Assembly (NCBI GenBank): GCA_024663395.1
Contig: JANFAH010000002.1
Location: 2,604,001-2,668,000, forward strand
Source of the DNA: Pisolithus tinctorius
Lineage: Eukaryota; Basidiomycota; Agaricomycetes; Boletales; Pisolithaceae
DNA length: 64,000 bases
Direction: 5' to 3'
Shown here: positions 32,601 to 41,274 of the stretch, piece by piece
How the letters are laid out: each line of letters opens with the position of its first letter
How positions within the stretch are numbered: the first letter of the stretch is position 1
The notes under the pieces: model-generated
What the model was told of the DNA's origin: nothing
The model's database searches: none
Seen by the model: the letters and a program-made list of their open reading frames with translations, nothing else
Program-made: the position numbers and the translations under genes

Positions 32601-33312
32601 CTGTTGCCTTTTTGGGTTTAAAGTCGTCCTTGAGCCTTATTTCATGATCTAGCCCAGGACGATGTTTTGGCAGCGGGATATCGTCTTCCGCGAAAACCTT
32701 GGCGAATTTCTTGTATCGCTCCGGCAGTTTGACTTCTTCCTTTGAGGCAGCTTGTGCAGCTTCTAATTCTGTGGAAAGAGTGGTTTTATTAATTTCCACC
32801 AGTAACCCCGGTGTTCGAACCTCCTTTATGGAAGGTGTTTCTTTTTGTGGGTATTCGAAACCATCATCCCAACATGTGATCTTACCGGTTTCCCAGTTCA
32901 TGCGGGGCTTGTATTCCTTGAGGAACGGCATTCCGAGGAGGACATGTTCCTTTCCAACGAGCGGTCTGACGTAGCATTTGACGTGGACAAACCGTTCCTT
33001 GATTTCCATTTTGATGGTACATTTTCGAGTGACCCATTCTTGGTCTTTTCCGGTAAAAGACGTTGTCTTGAATTTTTGCTCCACTTTGTAAGTGGGTATC
33101 TGAAGTTTTCGTACCATCGCCTCGGAGATGAGCGAAACTTCTGTGCCTGAGTCGATACAGGCCCAAATTCCTGCCTTGAAGTCGGGTAGAATAACAAGAC
33201 CAAGTGGTGAACGGATTCTCATATTGGACTCATCATCTATAGAATTACATTTAGCTGACAAAATCGAAACCGGACTGACTGATGCAGGAAGAGATTCAGC
33301 AGTCCTCTTTAA
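29650..33312 (-). CDS. pol: Element 3 Pol polyprotein, intact
   Basis: The frame is open from the gag frameshift site (33312-33318) to the TGA at 29650, with 1,203 residues from codon 33261. The order is: aspartic protease (CIDSGTEVSL), RT (SPQAAPVFFVAKKDG, GYMDDVVV), RNase H (FALFTDASKLG), integrase zinc domain (HESAGHPGQ ... CPSCQTT), DDE core (SMDLITDLP, SDRGPQF, NGESERVNQE), and a C-terminal chromodomain (YLVKWKGFPHSSNTW) ending QYKLA. All catalytic signatures look normal, although RT has FNIRWG where DVRWG or DVRSG is usual. There is no ATG at the start, consistent with synthesis as Gag-Pol by -1 frameshift. It could supply enzymes in trans to relatives if expressed. Confidence 0.92.
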   Translation of the reverse strand, partial: LKRTAESLPASVSPVSILSAKCNSIDDESNMRIRSPLGLVILPDFKAGIWACIDSGTEVSLISEAMVRKLQIPTYKVEQKFKTTSFTGKDQEWVTRKCTIKMEIKERFVHVKCYVRPLVGKEHVLLGMPFLKEYKPRMNWETGKITCWDDGFEYPQKETPSIKEVRTPGLLVEINKTTLSTELEAAQAASKEEVKLPERYKKFAKVFAEDDIPLPKHRPGLDHEIRLKDDFKPKKATVYPMSPDELKVLDKFLDENLKCKKIRPSTSPQAAPVFFVAKKDGKKRLIQDYRYLNSFTIQDAHPLPNAQALFDKLVESKYYAKFNIRWGFTNLRVKDGDEWKGAFITPRGLFEPTVMFFGQCNSPPSFQHYMDKTFEKQRGKQVGYMDDVVVHAKTLEELRKRVEEFLQICEDEELRLKISKCCFEAEEVEFLGMIIGKGRMETSPTKTDTISTWEAPENLTGLRRFLGFCNFYRKFIPSFSSVARPLHDLTKKGVSYQWTPERAAAFERLKTLLCSSPVLTIPDFTKPFALFTDASKLGTGAVLAQKGSDEEWHPCSYLSQSLVGAEQHYQVYDLEMLAVIRVLKAFRPYLLSPVEPTVVFTDHKNLEYYREPQQLTPHQARWAATIQSYPIKFSWQAGRLQVPTDTLSHKSLSEEPAPTATVLPENLWLLEGVDPSKPQIRLVSPTFSLTKIQKQLKINRITRIGRLPTRLERSKKTPYSRPVEETPKESTATGARPLRKPVKGAPGVYAISADLYERIKNDTSKDSTGPEPSDNITIGEDGTKRFRTTRLYIPPEDRRHCMRSYHDHESAGHPGQKAMFAKMRKEVWWEGMGTDIKKYVAGCPSCQTTKVITHPPTPPVVPHETPKTPFPFQQVSMDLITDLPISREHKYDSILTVVDQGLTKAALFVPCHKTIDSVGVARLFHQFIYSRFGLPESVISDRGPQFASSFTKELYKAIGVKTKLSTGYHPQTNGESERVNQEVEGYLRLYCSEFPNSWASKLPSAEFAHNSRVHSVHKMTPFSLILGYDPSPYPEKRLTPVPSVDERLEQLASSWDVAVLAHKKAQELMRSCSKGSYEPPKVGDQVLLDVGHLRIKNQCDKIAPRWLGPFKVTQVVSPVAFRLDLPSTWKVHPVFHASRIFPYTENETYGAAPAAPLLELVDDEIEWEVEAILNHKTDGRRGQCRYLVKWKGFPHSSNTWEPEEHIKDHASNALDQYKLA

Positions 33313-33318
33313 AAACCC
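33309..33318 (-). promoter_or_regulatory. Element 3 putative -1 frameshift site at the gag stop
   Basis: GGGTTTTTAA on the minus strand: heptamer GGGTTTT with the gag TAA immediately after. The zero frame ends LLGF and the -1 frame opens pol. Same as element 2. Confidence 0.6.
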
Positions 33319-34041
33319 AACAACTTCTTTTCCTCATCGTTAGCTTCCCTATTTCCGACATAGGCGGTTTTAGCTCCGTCTTCGGAAATGACGATGCGGA
33401 CGTTTGAGAGTTGCTTGGCTTTGCATTCACTCTTGTAGTGTCCTTTCTTGTTGCAATTAAAGCAAGTGACGTCAGCGGCTGAGCGCCGGACGGTCTTCTT
33501 TCATTTATCGACATCCATGGCGTTGGGATCTCGGTTAGTAGTTCGGAAATGAACGTACTTCCTTTCGTTCCGAGATTCCTTCCCTTCTAGGATATTCCTG
33601 GTAGCGATCGCCGTTCGGGCTTCTCCCACGACCTTGATCCATTCCACAACGGTAATAGGGGCTCGGCCGCTGTTAAGGATCCAGTTCCGGTACTCTTTGG
33701 AGAGTCCTTTACCAAAGAAGATCCCGGCTTCCCGAGATTCTTCCTTTAGCTGGGCCTTGTTGACGAGCCCTGTGAACTCCGCTATGTAGGCTTCAAGTTC
33801 GCGGTCTCCTTGTTCAATACTTGAGAGATGTAGGATAGCGAGCGCTGTTTGGTCGCCAGACTCGAAGGTGGCTTTGAGTCGACTTATGAAAACCTGGAAG
33901 GTATCCATGTAGTAGATACTTTCATCGTTGAGGCGGTTCTCGTTTTGATAGTTCTCGGCGAAGGACACAGCGGCCCCTTTTGTCATATAGGTGAGGGCGA
34001 AGGCGATCCGAAGGGAGTCGGTGCTGTAAATGTGTCGATTA
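33309..34041 (-). pseudogene. gag: Element 3 Gag, 3' part
   Basis: It continues the gag core after the Harbinger insertion (HIYSTDSL, TYMTKGAAVSFAENYQ, LSSIEQGDRELEAYIAEF) to the knuckle CFNCNKKGHYKSEC and the LLGF stop. TGA at 33501-33503 after MDVDK replaces the CAA of element 2. Both fit a lost CGA. The 5' part lies at 37640-38091 beyond the nested transposon. Confidence 0.8.
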
Positions 34042-34159
34042 GAGCTAGTTCGGTAACGAAGTCCCACAAAGAATCCAGGTGAAAAAACCCAAAAAAAAGT
34101 CCCAGGCCTTCATGACATAAGCATACAGAGTTCAATCGGAGCCCCAATTTAGGAGGAGA
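34042..34159 (+). repeat. Harbinger left terminal inverted repeat (118 bp)
   Basis: Inverted copy of 37519-37636 with two mismatches (about 116 of 118). It includes an A-rich CCCAAAAAAAAGTCCC stretch. Confidence 0.93.
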
Positions 34160-34259
34160 GCATCTGGTGTATGGCCGAGATGCCGTGCTAGAGGCGGGGT
34201 TATGCATCAAAGCTCCACTTGTACAGCATCTACTCTTGCTTCTCCCTCCGTTCGTTGCC

Positions 34260-35878
34260 ATGCCCCCTCGTAAAGCAGCGAAATCGTCCGACCACAAGGG
34301 CAAATCTCGTAGTTCGCGGTCCCCGGATGGCCACTCGACGCAAGTGTCGTGGTCAGATAAGGATACGTTTGCTCTTCTTGACTTCATCAATTCCCACAAG
34401 GCAACCGCTGGTGACGGTTTAAATTTCAAGGCGCCATTTTGGAATGCCTGTGCAGCTTCTCCGATGCTTGCAAACCCTGAGAAAGGGGGGCCCAAAACCC
34501 CTAAATCATGTAAAGAGAAATGGAAAAGGGTGCGTGAGTCAGTCAAACGACAGAATAACTAGCTGATATCACACAGCTACGAAGTACATACGCGGTCGTT
34601 GATCATCTCAGCCGTTCATCTGGATTTGCATATTCTCTGAAGTCAGGGGCTGATATCGGTGTTGCAAACGAGAATTCATGGGACGGTTACGTGAAGGTAT
34701 GATTCAATCCAATCGGTTTGAATGTCCTGTGCTAATGGTGACGTCGGCAGGTCCACAAGGATGCAGCGCCTTATAAAAACAAGGGATGGCTATTCTATGA
34801 CAGGATGAGTGCGCTCATACCTTCCAAGTGCAAGGGCTTGAATCGCTTTTCGGCACTGAGTATCAACGATTCTTCTGGAGGCCCGTCCTGCACCAGGTTG
34901 AGTTCTTCCAACAGCGAGAGCACGGGGAACAACACGCCGTCCCCGGGGTCACCTTTCGTTGACTTCCCGATACCAGCGTCTGTCGGAGGAAGTGCACCTA
35001 GCGCACCGGTAACCAGTAACGACGTGGATATGTCGCCCATTGTTCCATCAGCATCGCCGTCTATGAACCAAACGATTTTCTACCCGTTCGCGACTGGAAG
35101 CGCTGGCTTCAGTATGCCAACAACTTCCTATGCTCCACCATCGTGGCCATCTGCCAATCAACCCTCGTTCCACTCATTTGCAGCTGGAAATCCCATCCCC
35201 CCTACACTAACAACTTCCCATCGCCTGGCGCCATCTACCGTCGCTTCGGTTCATAGCGGATCTACTTTTAACTGGCGCTCAGACCAGTCTGTTCCCCCCC
35301 CCGGCACACCTTCAAACTTCACCCCTCCAACTGCCCCGTCGTCGTTCAATGGCTCGTCTGTCAGCTCCGTCAAGCCATCCTCCAGTATTTCGGCTCGTAT
35401 GGAGCGCTCCAGAAAGCGGAAGGCAGACGACGACGACGATCAATCTGTCGTTTCGGGTGCTCTTTCAAGCACTGCGGCTTCAACCGCCTCATCGGCACGA
35501 AAGCGACGCACAGGGAACATGATACTTGAACGAGTGGAAGAGGAAGTTGGAGGTATCCATGGTACAGTCCGCTCGCATATGACCGCCGTCACTCACGCAA
35601 TCACATCCCTTGCGGAATCACCTGCGCCCGATCCCAAGCCCGATATCCGCCAAGATCCGGTCCATCCGTTGGTGACCGAGGCGACACAGAAGCTGTTGCT
35701 GTTGGACATGGATAAGTTCTCGCCAACCGACATCGTTAGGATCGCAAATCACTTCGAGGGAAACGTTTCCCATGCCAGCCTGTACTTATCATTCGCTAGC
35801 GATCCTGACCGTATGGCTACAGTTCGGCATGCATGGCTTGAGGCGAAGCTCAATGAGATTGGGAGACGTAGCCAGTAA
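34260..35878 (+). CDS. Harbinger Myb/SANT-like DNA-binding protein
   Basis: Three-exon model 34260-34529, 34577-34696 and 34751-35878, giving 505 residues with no stops. An upstream in-frame alternative start at 34167 is not needed. The first 130 residues match the Myb/SANT-like domain of PIF/Harbinger partner proteins: WSDKDTFALLDFI, PKTPKSCKEKWKR, then after the introns SGFAYSLKSGADIG and ENSWDGYVKVHKDAAPYKNK, then WLFYDRMSALI. A long Ser/Pro/Thr linker and a basic KRKADDDDD stretch follow, likely a nuclear signal. In this superfamily the protein helps the transposase enter the nucleus and bind the ends. The first acceptor (CACACAG) was chosen to keep the domain in frame. Confidence 0.75.
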
Positions 35879-36043
35879 TTGTTGTACTTGCAGCTTGTAG
35901 TATCCACTTTTTACCTTGATGTTTGTTGCAATATCATCGGCATTTCGGTTCTCTCACTCTGCCTCTGGAGATCGGAACTCAAAGAAATGCGATTTGGATC
36001 GTAAGGGTAGCGTAACGTAGAGAGAAATGATGGTATATAAATG

Positions 36044-37484
36044 CTAATCCGCGATGAACTCTCCCCTTCGTACTCGTTCGGCAATGTAGCTATTCCAAAT
36101 GTTTTGCGCGATTGCACCCCGCCTCTCCGACATCCAAAGGCGTTCTGCGGTAGTTGTAACGCCATCGGCGATCACGCCGATTACCTCCTCTGACTCGTCC
36201 GGCGGCGGAGGTGATACGAAGCCTTCGATGTCGTCTAACTCCAACGGATCGTACATGCGGATGATGTTGTGAATACAACATAAAGCGGGAGGAATACGGG
36301 CCTGGACGTCCATGCCATACTCTGGAGGCACGACGAGAATTCGGAAGCGACGTTTGATGACTCCGATTATCCGTTCGATCACGTTTCGAAGCTGCGCGTG
36401 GCGAAGGTTGTAGCATTCCTCGGCGTTTACTGGTCTGTAAATTCCAATGAATTATGAGTAAATAAAAACATCGATAGAAATACTTACCGTACGTGCGCGC
36501 GGCCCCATTCTGCGAGATGGTATCGTTGCCCTCGGAATGGAGTCAGGAGTTGGGGGCAATTGGGGAACCCTGCATCGGCAAGGTAGTACTTGCCGTCCGG
36601 AATAGCGAGATCGCTCAGCCGCGCATCGTGATAGACCGACGAGTCGGCCGCAGACCCCTCCCACCCGCTAAGGACATATGTGAAGCGCATATCGAAATCG
36701 CAGCAGAGCAGGCAATTCTGGGAGGTGAAACCTTTGCGATTTCGCATCGCATCCCTTTCCTCCGAACTGGGAGCACACGCGATGTGCGTCCCGTCGATTG
36801 CACCGACAGCGTCAGCAAAAAAAGGGAAAAATTTGGGGTTATCGCGAATAGTTGGGTGGACGGGGGCATCACTGCGCGGCAATCATACGTACTTGCTGTA
36901 TATATCACGAGACGAGAATGCGAACAGAATTTTTTTGAAGTACCTGGAACGACGATTAATCCACCGAAAATGGCGCGGTCGAAGACTTACTTGGAGATCG
37001 TGCCGTTCGACCTTTGAAAACGTTCACCTACATGTCTGATGGACAAACCGGTGACAGAGGTATATAGAAAGATCGCGAGTTGCTCTTCGAGCGTGACGTG
37101 TTTGGAAGGACCGATTCCATGCTGTTGGAGCTCCCGCAACAAGATGTCGAATACGTGCTTGTGAACTGCGAGTTCTGTACGAATTCGCTCGGGATGGCCG
37201 TTCAACAATTCGGCTACCCACCCACTCCCAGTCAGGATCGACGTGTGGTATGGAATCGGGTCAGCACGCCGCGTCGCTTCCGCGACAGCCTGTAGAGCAT
37301 CTGCCAACACGAGTAGCAGGGATAAGAGTTGGAGGTGATGGTGGATGAGGATAAGAATGAGGAGTTTGCGGCGTCGATAGTGGTCGTCATTGATGTTGAT
37401 GCGCCTTTCCTCGGTCTCGTCGTCTGCAGCATCAGGAGGATCCCCACCCATCAGGTTCCTAGTTACGCCCGACTCATCAGCCAT
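36044..37484 (-). pseudogene. Harbinger DDE transposase (HARBI1-like) with one stop
   Basis: Minus-strand exons 37484-36991, 36943-36488 and 36434-36044 give 447 codons, broken by TGA at 36893-36895 (KYV-stop-LPRSD, where Arg is expected, so CGA to TGA). The N-terminal region has TLEEQLAIFLYTSV and IRHVGERFQRSNGTISK, the helix-turn-helix type domain. The DDE_Tnp_4 core follows: AVGAIDGTHI (first Asp), WEGSAADSSVYHDA, KYYLADAGFPN (second Asp), TPFRGQRYHL, and NVIERIIGVIKRRF (Glu). Introns are 47 and 53 bp with GT-AG ends. The enzyme would cut and paste the element; readthrough of one codon would be required. Confidence 0.85.
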
Positions 37485-37518
37485 GATAGTTGTGTTGCGG
37501 TTATCGATATCGCCTATG

Positions 37519-37636
37519 TCTCCTCCTAAATTGGAGCTCCGCTTGAACTCTGTATGCTTATGTCATGAAGGCCTGGGACTTTTTTTTGGGTTTTTTCACC
37601 TGGATTCTTTGTGGGACTTCGTTACCGAACTAGCTC
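37519..37636 (-). repeat. Harbinger right terminal inverted repeat (118 bp)
   Basis: Reverse complement of 34042-34159. It is followed by the TTA duplication and the resumed gag sequence. Confidence 0.93.
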
Positions 37637-37639
37637 TTA

Positions 37640-38160
37640 AGGTTTAAGTAACCTTCCACTTGCATAAGCCAAGTCTGAAGACTATTATGGCTTCCGTCAT
37701 ATTCTCCTGGTTTGCCGACGTTAAATTCCCGACCTCCATTAGGGGGCCGTGGGCAGTAATCGTCATCGTCATCGGCTCGGGATTTCCCCTTACTGCCACT
37801 ATCTGGGTAGGGCTCTGGGGGTACGTCCTTTCCGAAATTACGAGCGTACCAATCTCTTAGCATTCCCTGAGTAGGGACGCCTCTGGGGAACGGATCCCCT
37901 GCTTCGGCAACCATTCTACGCGCCTCTTCGGCCAGGCGTTGGCGTTGCTCCTCGAGCTGTTGACGCAATTCCGATTCGGTGAAAATTCTTTGTGGCATTT
38001 CCGGAGCAGACTCTCCATGCCCTTGCATCATCGACATTTCGGGTATTTCTGCTTTTTCCTGTTCTTCTTTGAGGATAGATCCGCACGACATGTTGGATTT
38101 TCGGTCCTCTTCTTCTTCTGAACTGAAAGTGATTTCTTCTTCTCGATACTCTTCTTGGGT
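37640..38160 (-). pseudogene. gag: Element 3 Gag, 5' part
   Basis: The Glu-rich N-terminal half of Gag (EEEITFSSEEEDRKSN, QQLEEQRQRLAEEARR, PTQGMLRDWYARNFGKDVPP), ending at the Harbinger target site. The first in-frame ATG near the start is at 38091 (MSCGSILKEEQ), though the acidic frame extends to about 38,160. It lacks the 130-bp segment found in element 2. It joins 34041 in frame after removal of the transposon and one TTA. Confidence 0.75.
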
Positions 38161-38409
38161 GAAGACACTTTAACGGGTAGTGACAACGAAGGCTGAGGGA
38201 GGATTTATAATCCGAAGATAACCTGTCAGTGAAAAGGGGAGAAAGATTCCGGACTCTAGGGAGGCGATCTATTAATCCCTGATGGGAGCCTGTAGAGCGT
38301 TAAGCCGGGGGTAGGAGTAGTTTGTGAGTTTTGGTTTGTTGAAGTTCAGTAACCGAGGGACGAGTTTGACTTTGTCGAAGAGGTCGAACGAGTCCTGAAA
38401 GCTGCGTAG

Positions 38410-38420
38410 AGTTTTTCAAT
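38410..38420 (-). promoter_or_regulatory. Element 3 self-priming primer-binding site
   Basis: ATTGAAAAACT on the minus strand, two bases past the 5' LTR, pairing with AGTTTTTCGAT at 38635-38625 in the LTR with one G-U pair. A GTATATG TATA-like motif lies about 34 bp upstream of the LTR segment. Identical layout to element 2. Confidence 0.6.
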
Positions 38421-38422
38421 TT

Positions 38423-39113
38423 TGTTATGCTCGCGACGAGTGACTTCGTCAAATAGACTAGGCACGAATGTCACGAGGGGAATCTTCGGGCCAAACTTAT
38501 CGTAACCCCTATGGTCTCCTGTTATTGACGAGTATTGACTAAGTCTTCTCTGCTGGCGAGTTCTTCTGAGATCACGATGGGAAGAAGAATGGATACGAGT
38601 CAAAGATGATGGAGATTGCAAGAAATCGAAAAACTGAGGATACATGGTATGGTAGGTCTATCTCATATACCCGTCGAGGGTTTGTACCATACACACATCC
38701 ACAGTTAGTCGTAAACAAGTAAACGATGAAATATGAATGAGTCAAGTACTGCGGAGCACGCCATACTGGCTGCGGACGCAGTCCGCAGTGAGGGGCGTCA
38801 GTACCGACGCGAAGGAAGGGGACATTCGAGCAATATAATGAAGTCAGAACCGGGGCAGGACAAGAAGTAAACATAAATGAAATACACGTCCATCAGCTGC
38901 GGGCGCAGCTACGAGTCAGAGTGACGACGGCGTACGCAGCATCAGTTGGTATTGGAAATACCACCACCGCCGGTGATCCGAAGGCTATGCGTGCCTTGAG
39001 ACCGAGGACGACCACAGCGAGGACAAACGACGCGACGAGGCACGTGACACACGTGACTTGGCGTTTTGGAGAAAGCGATGAAAAAGGAAGGAGGCCCCTA
39101 AGCGGGCGTAACA
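38423..39113 (-). repeat. Element 3 5' LTR (691 bp)
   Basis: Partner of 27588-28278, followed by GCAGG. All differences between the two are CpG-type. Confidence 0.95.
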
Positions 39114-39199
39114 GCAGGCACCTTGTTTACCATCCCAGAGCGCAGTCACGACTGGTGGGTTTTGCCATGCAGAGTCAATTGATAGGCAGATGCATGGGT

Positions 39200-39251
39200 G
39201 TCAAAAAAAGTGTCTCATTTTCGGGCTGGAGTGACCTTGTAAACAAGGTGA
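39200..39251 (+). repeat. Palindrome-containing repeat, copy 2
   Basis: TGTCAAAAAAA, a divergent middle, then GTGACCTTGTAAACAAGGTGA with the same 7-bp inverted repeat (39234-39249). A poly-T run follows. It may mark the right edge of the Helitron. A half-site CACCTTGTTTACC lies at about 39,119. Confidence 0.5.
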
Positions 39252-39816
39252 CTCAGCCTTTTTTTTTTTTGAATTTCATCCTGCACCCTCCCACGATTGC
39301 ACAGCTCGTAAACCATTTATGGGTTCTCGGAGTTCAGACTGTAGACCGGCATGATCGTGCGTAACAGAAGATGAAGACAGACCAGGACTGCTATGCGTCC
39401 TGGAACTAATTGCCAACTATTGTTTGCATGTATTGGTGTGTGTTGCTATGCACCTAAGACCCGCTTCTATCAGGTCCCCGAAGACCAATTACAACAAATT
39501 TTGCTGTTGTGTAGCTATTTCAAATTGTGCATTACCTATCACATGATAGTAGCATGGGATCAACAACATAGCACAGGTAGTAGAGTATGGGCAAGTAGCT
39601 TGCTACCCCCTAAACCACTGATTCAATAAATGCCAACTATTCTTTGTGTATTTTATTTACTGCATTCCATCACTCCAAAATGAGAGGAGGTTTATGAACT
39701 GGACTGATTGCCACTAGAGTTTTGTTGAGGAGTTCTGGCCTGTTTGGACATGCTCTTGAACTAACAGGTGGAACCTTTGGATCCTAACAAAGACAAACAA
39801 ACACCTCTCCGTCACC
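39252..39816. other. Boundary between transposon nest and gene space
   Basis: A 12-bp T run, then about 550 bp with no convincing ORF. It probably includes the promoter of the methyltransferase gene starting at 39817. No TATA box was singled out. Confidence 0.4.
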
Positions 39817-40990
39817 ATGTCCTACCATCCCAACTTTCCTCCGAGCCTGTCCATATCACCCAATACAACAGCTGATCGTGGCGACGATGAGTTTGGGATT
39901 TCAGCTCAGCGTGACGCGATTGAGAAATTCGGCATTGCAGGCAGGGTTTGGTGATTACCCTCCGCTCTCTTATTCGACATCTGAGGACACCCGTGTGTTG
40001 AAGATCGGTGTCCGGGCAGGGAAGCTGCACTGGCGATGTGCTCCTACATAGATTCCATGAATGTCGATGCACACGATTTGGAGTTCGATCCGCCTTTCTT
40101 TGAAGATGGGAGTCGAGATTATGGTCGCCCAACACTGATCGAGCTGGGGTCGGGAACGGGTATCGTCGCCGCACGGATTGCACGCGCGTTCCTGAGCGAT
40201 GGAGTTGTCATCGCTACGGATCTTCTGGATGTGTGTCCTCTACTAGAACGGAACCTCCACGCTCACACTGGCCCTTTGCTCAACCCGGACTTGAGCAAGT
40301 CGGGATGCGGGAGCATCTTTGTACGGCCCCTCTCTTGGGGAAATTTAGATCATGCTATGCTCATTGAACGAGAGTTTGGTTTTCGTGGAAACACAAGTTC
40401 CACTGATGATGCGCCTTGGAAAGCTCGGTCTTGTAATCGACTTACCCATGTTATTTGCAGTGATCTCGTACGTTTACCTTTCCTTCTCCTCATTGCTTAC
40501 CCCATAACATCCCAGTCAGGTTTACTTCCCAGAACTGTTTGCACCTCTCCTACGCACGCTTATTCATCTCACTTCGTTCCCATACTCGGATGCCGTGAAC
40601 AGAACTTTCCCTAGGATTGTCGTCTCGTACAAAGTTCGGAGTTTACAGAAGGAAACTCCCTTCTGGGCTGCGTTCGGGCTGTGGTTCGCGTTCCACCCGG
40701 TTCTTTTCCGTCGCCGACGTCCCCTCCAACTCTCAGTTGTAGCGGATGATCATGTGTCGGGAGAGGACGTGGCGTCGGGATCATGGATGCCATTTGGCGA
40801 CATCGATCCCAACACCCCTGACCAGACATTTGTCTTCGTCGCGCACCGTCGCCCTGAATCAATGTCATGGGAGATTCCGCAGAGTGATCAGGACCTCATA
40901 GATGGTGTGGGAGCCAGGGGCACGTCGCTCAGGAAGGCAGATGATACGTTTGAGACATTGTTATTCATGGCGATGGAGCATGCAGAATGA
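39817..40990 (+). CDS. Putative METTL21-type protein (lysine) methyltransferase
   Basis: Three exons (39817-39950, 40020-40467, 40520-40990) give 350 residues; introns of 69 and 52 bp have GT-AG ends. The N-terminus (MSYHPNFPPSL) leads to IEKFGIAGRVW, completed across the first splice by EAALAM, then LEFDPPF. Motif I is LIELGSGTGIVAARIA near residue 85 (SAM binding), with IATDLLDVCPLLERN as the acidic loop, HVICSDL/VYFPELF across the second splice, and PFWAAFGLWF. This order fits the Methyltransf_16 family, which modifies lysines of translation factors and chaperones. The target is not known. It is the first host gene right of the transposon nest and faces the arrestin gene tail to tail. Confidence 0.8.
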
Positions 40991-41274
40991 CGGCGACGAC
41001 AATTTGCACTATACTTGGCTGTCCGTTTCAATAGGGCCTCTTTGGAATCAATAGAAGTACCATTACACATGCCACATACAGAGATGGGTACAATAACCCT
41101 GAAAAACTGCATGGGAATGAAACGAGGGGGTACATCCAAAATAAAGTTTTGCTGTTACCCTGTCTGTGACACTTCTCCTTTCCTACCTCCTGACACTGTC
41201 TAGCTATCTGTCTCTCCCATGGTGATAAAACCGCTGGTTGCCGCTCTCCAACAACCCCACAGAATTGTTATAAT

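Larger units (their letters stand above)
34042..37636. mobile_element. PIF/Harbinger DNA transposon nested in element 3 gag
   Basis: A 3,595-bp transposon with terminal inverted repeats of 118 bp (GAGCTAGTTCGG... at both ends, two mismatches) and the 3-bp target duplication TTA (34039-34041 and 37637-37639) typical of PIF/Harbinger. The empty site is visible in element 2 (GATTAAGG). It carries the usual two genes pointing toward each other: a Myb/SANT-like protein on the + strand and a DDE transposase on the - strand. One stop in the transposase suggests the copy is inactive but recent. It is the innermost layer of the nest. Confidence 0.95.
27588..39113 (-). mobile_element. Element 3: chromovirus LTR retrotransposon carrying a nested PIF/Harbinger
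   Basis: An 11,526-bp minus-strand element with 691-bp LTRs and a perfect 5-bp duplication GCAGG (27583-27587 and 39114-39118). Without the 3,595-bp transposon and its TTA duplication it is about 7.9 kb, like element 2. It has 5' LTR, self-priming site, gag (split by the insertion and one stop), an intact pol, ORF3 (one stop), polypurine tract and 3' LTR. The LTRs differ at about 13 sites, all CpG-type. Pol is the only uninterrupted pol in the window. Confidence 0.95.
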
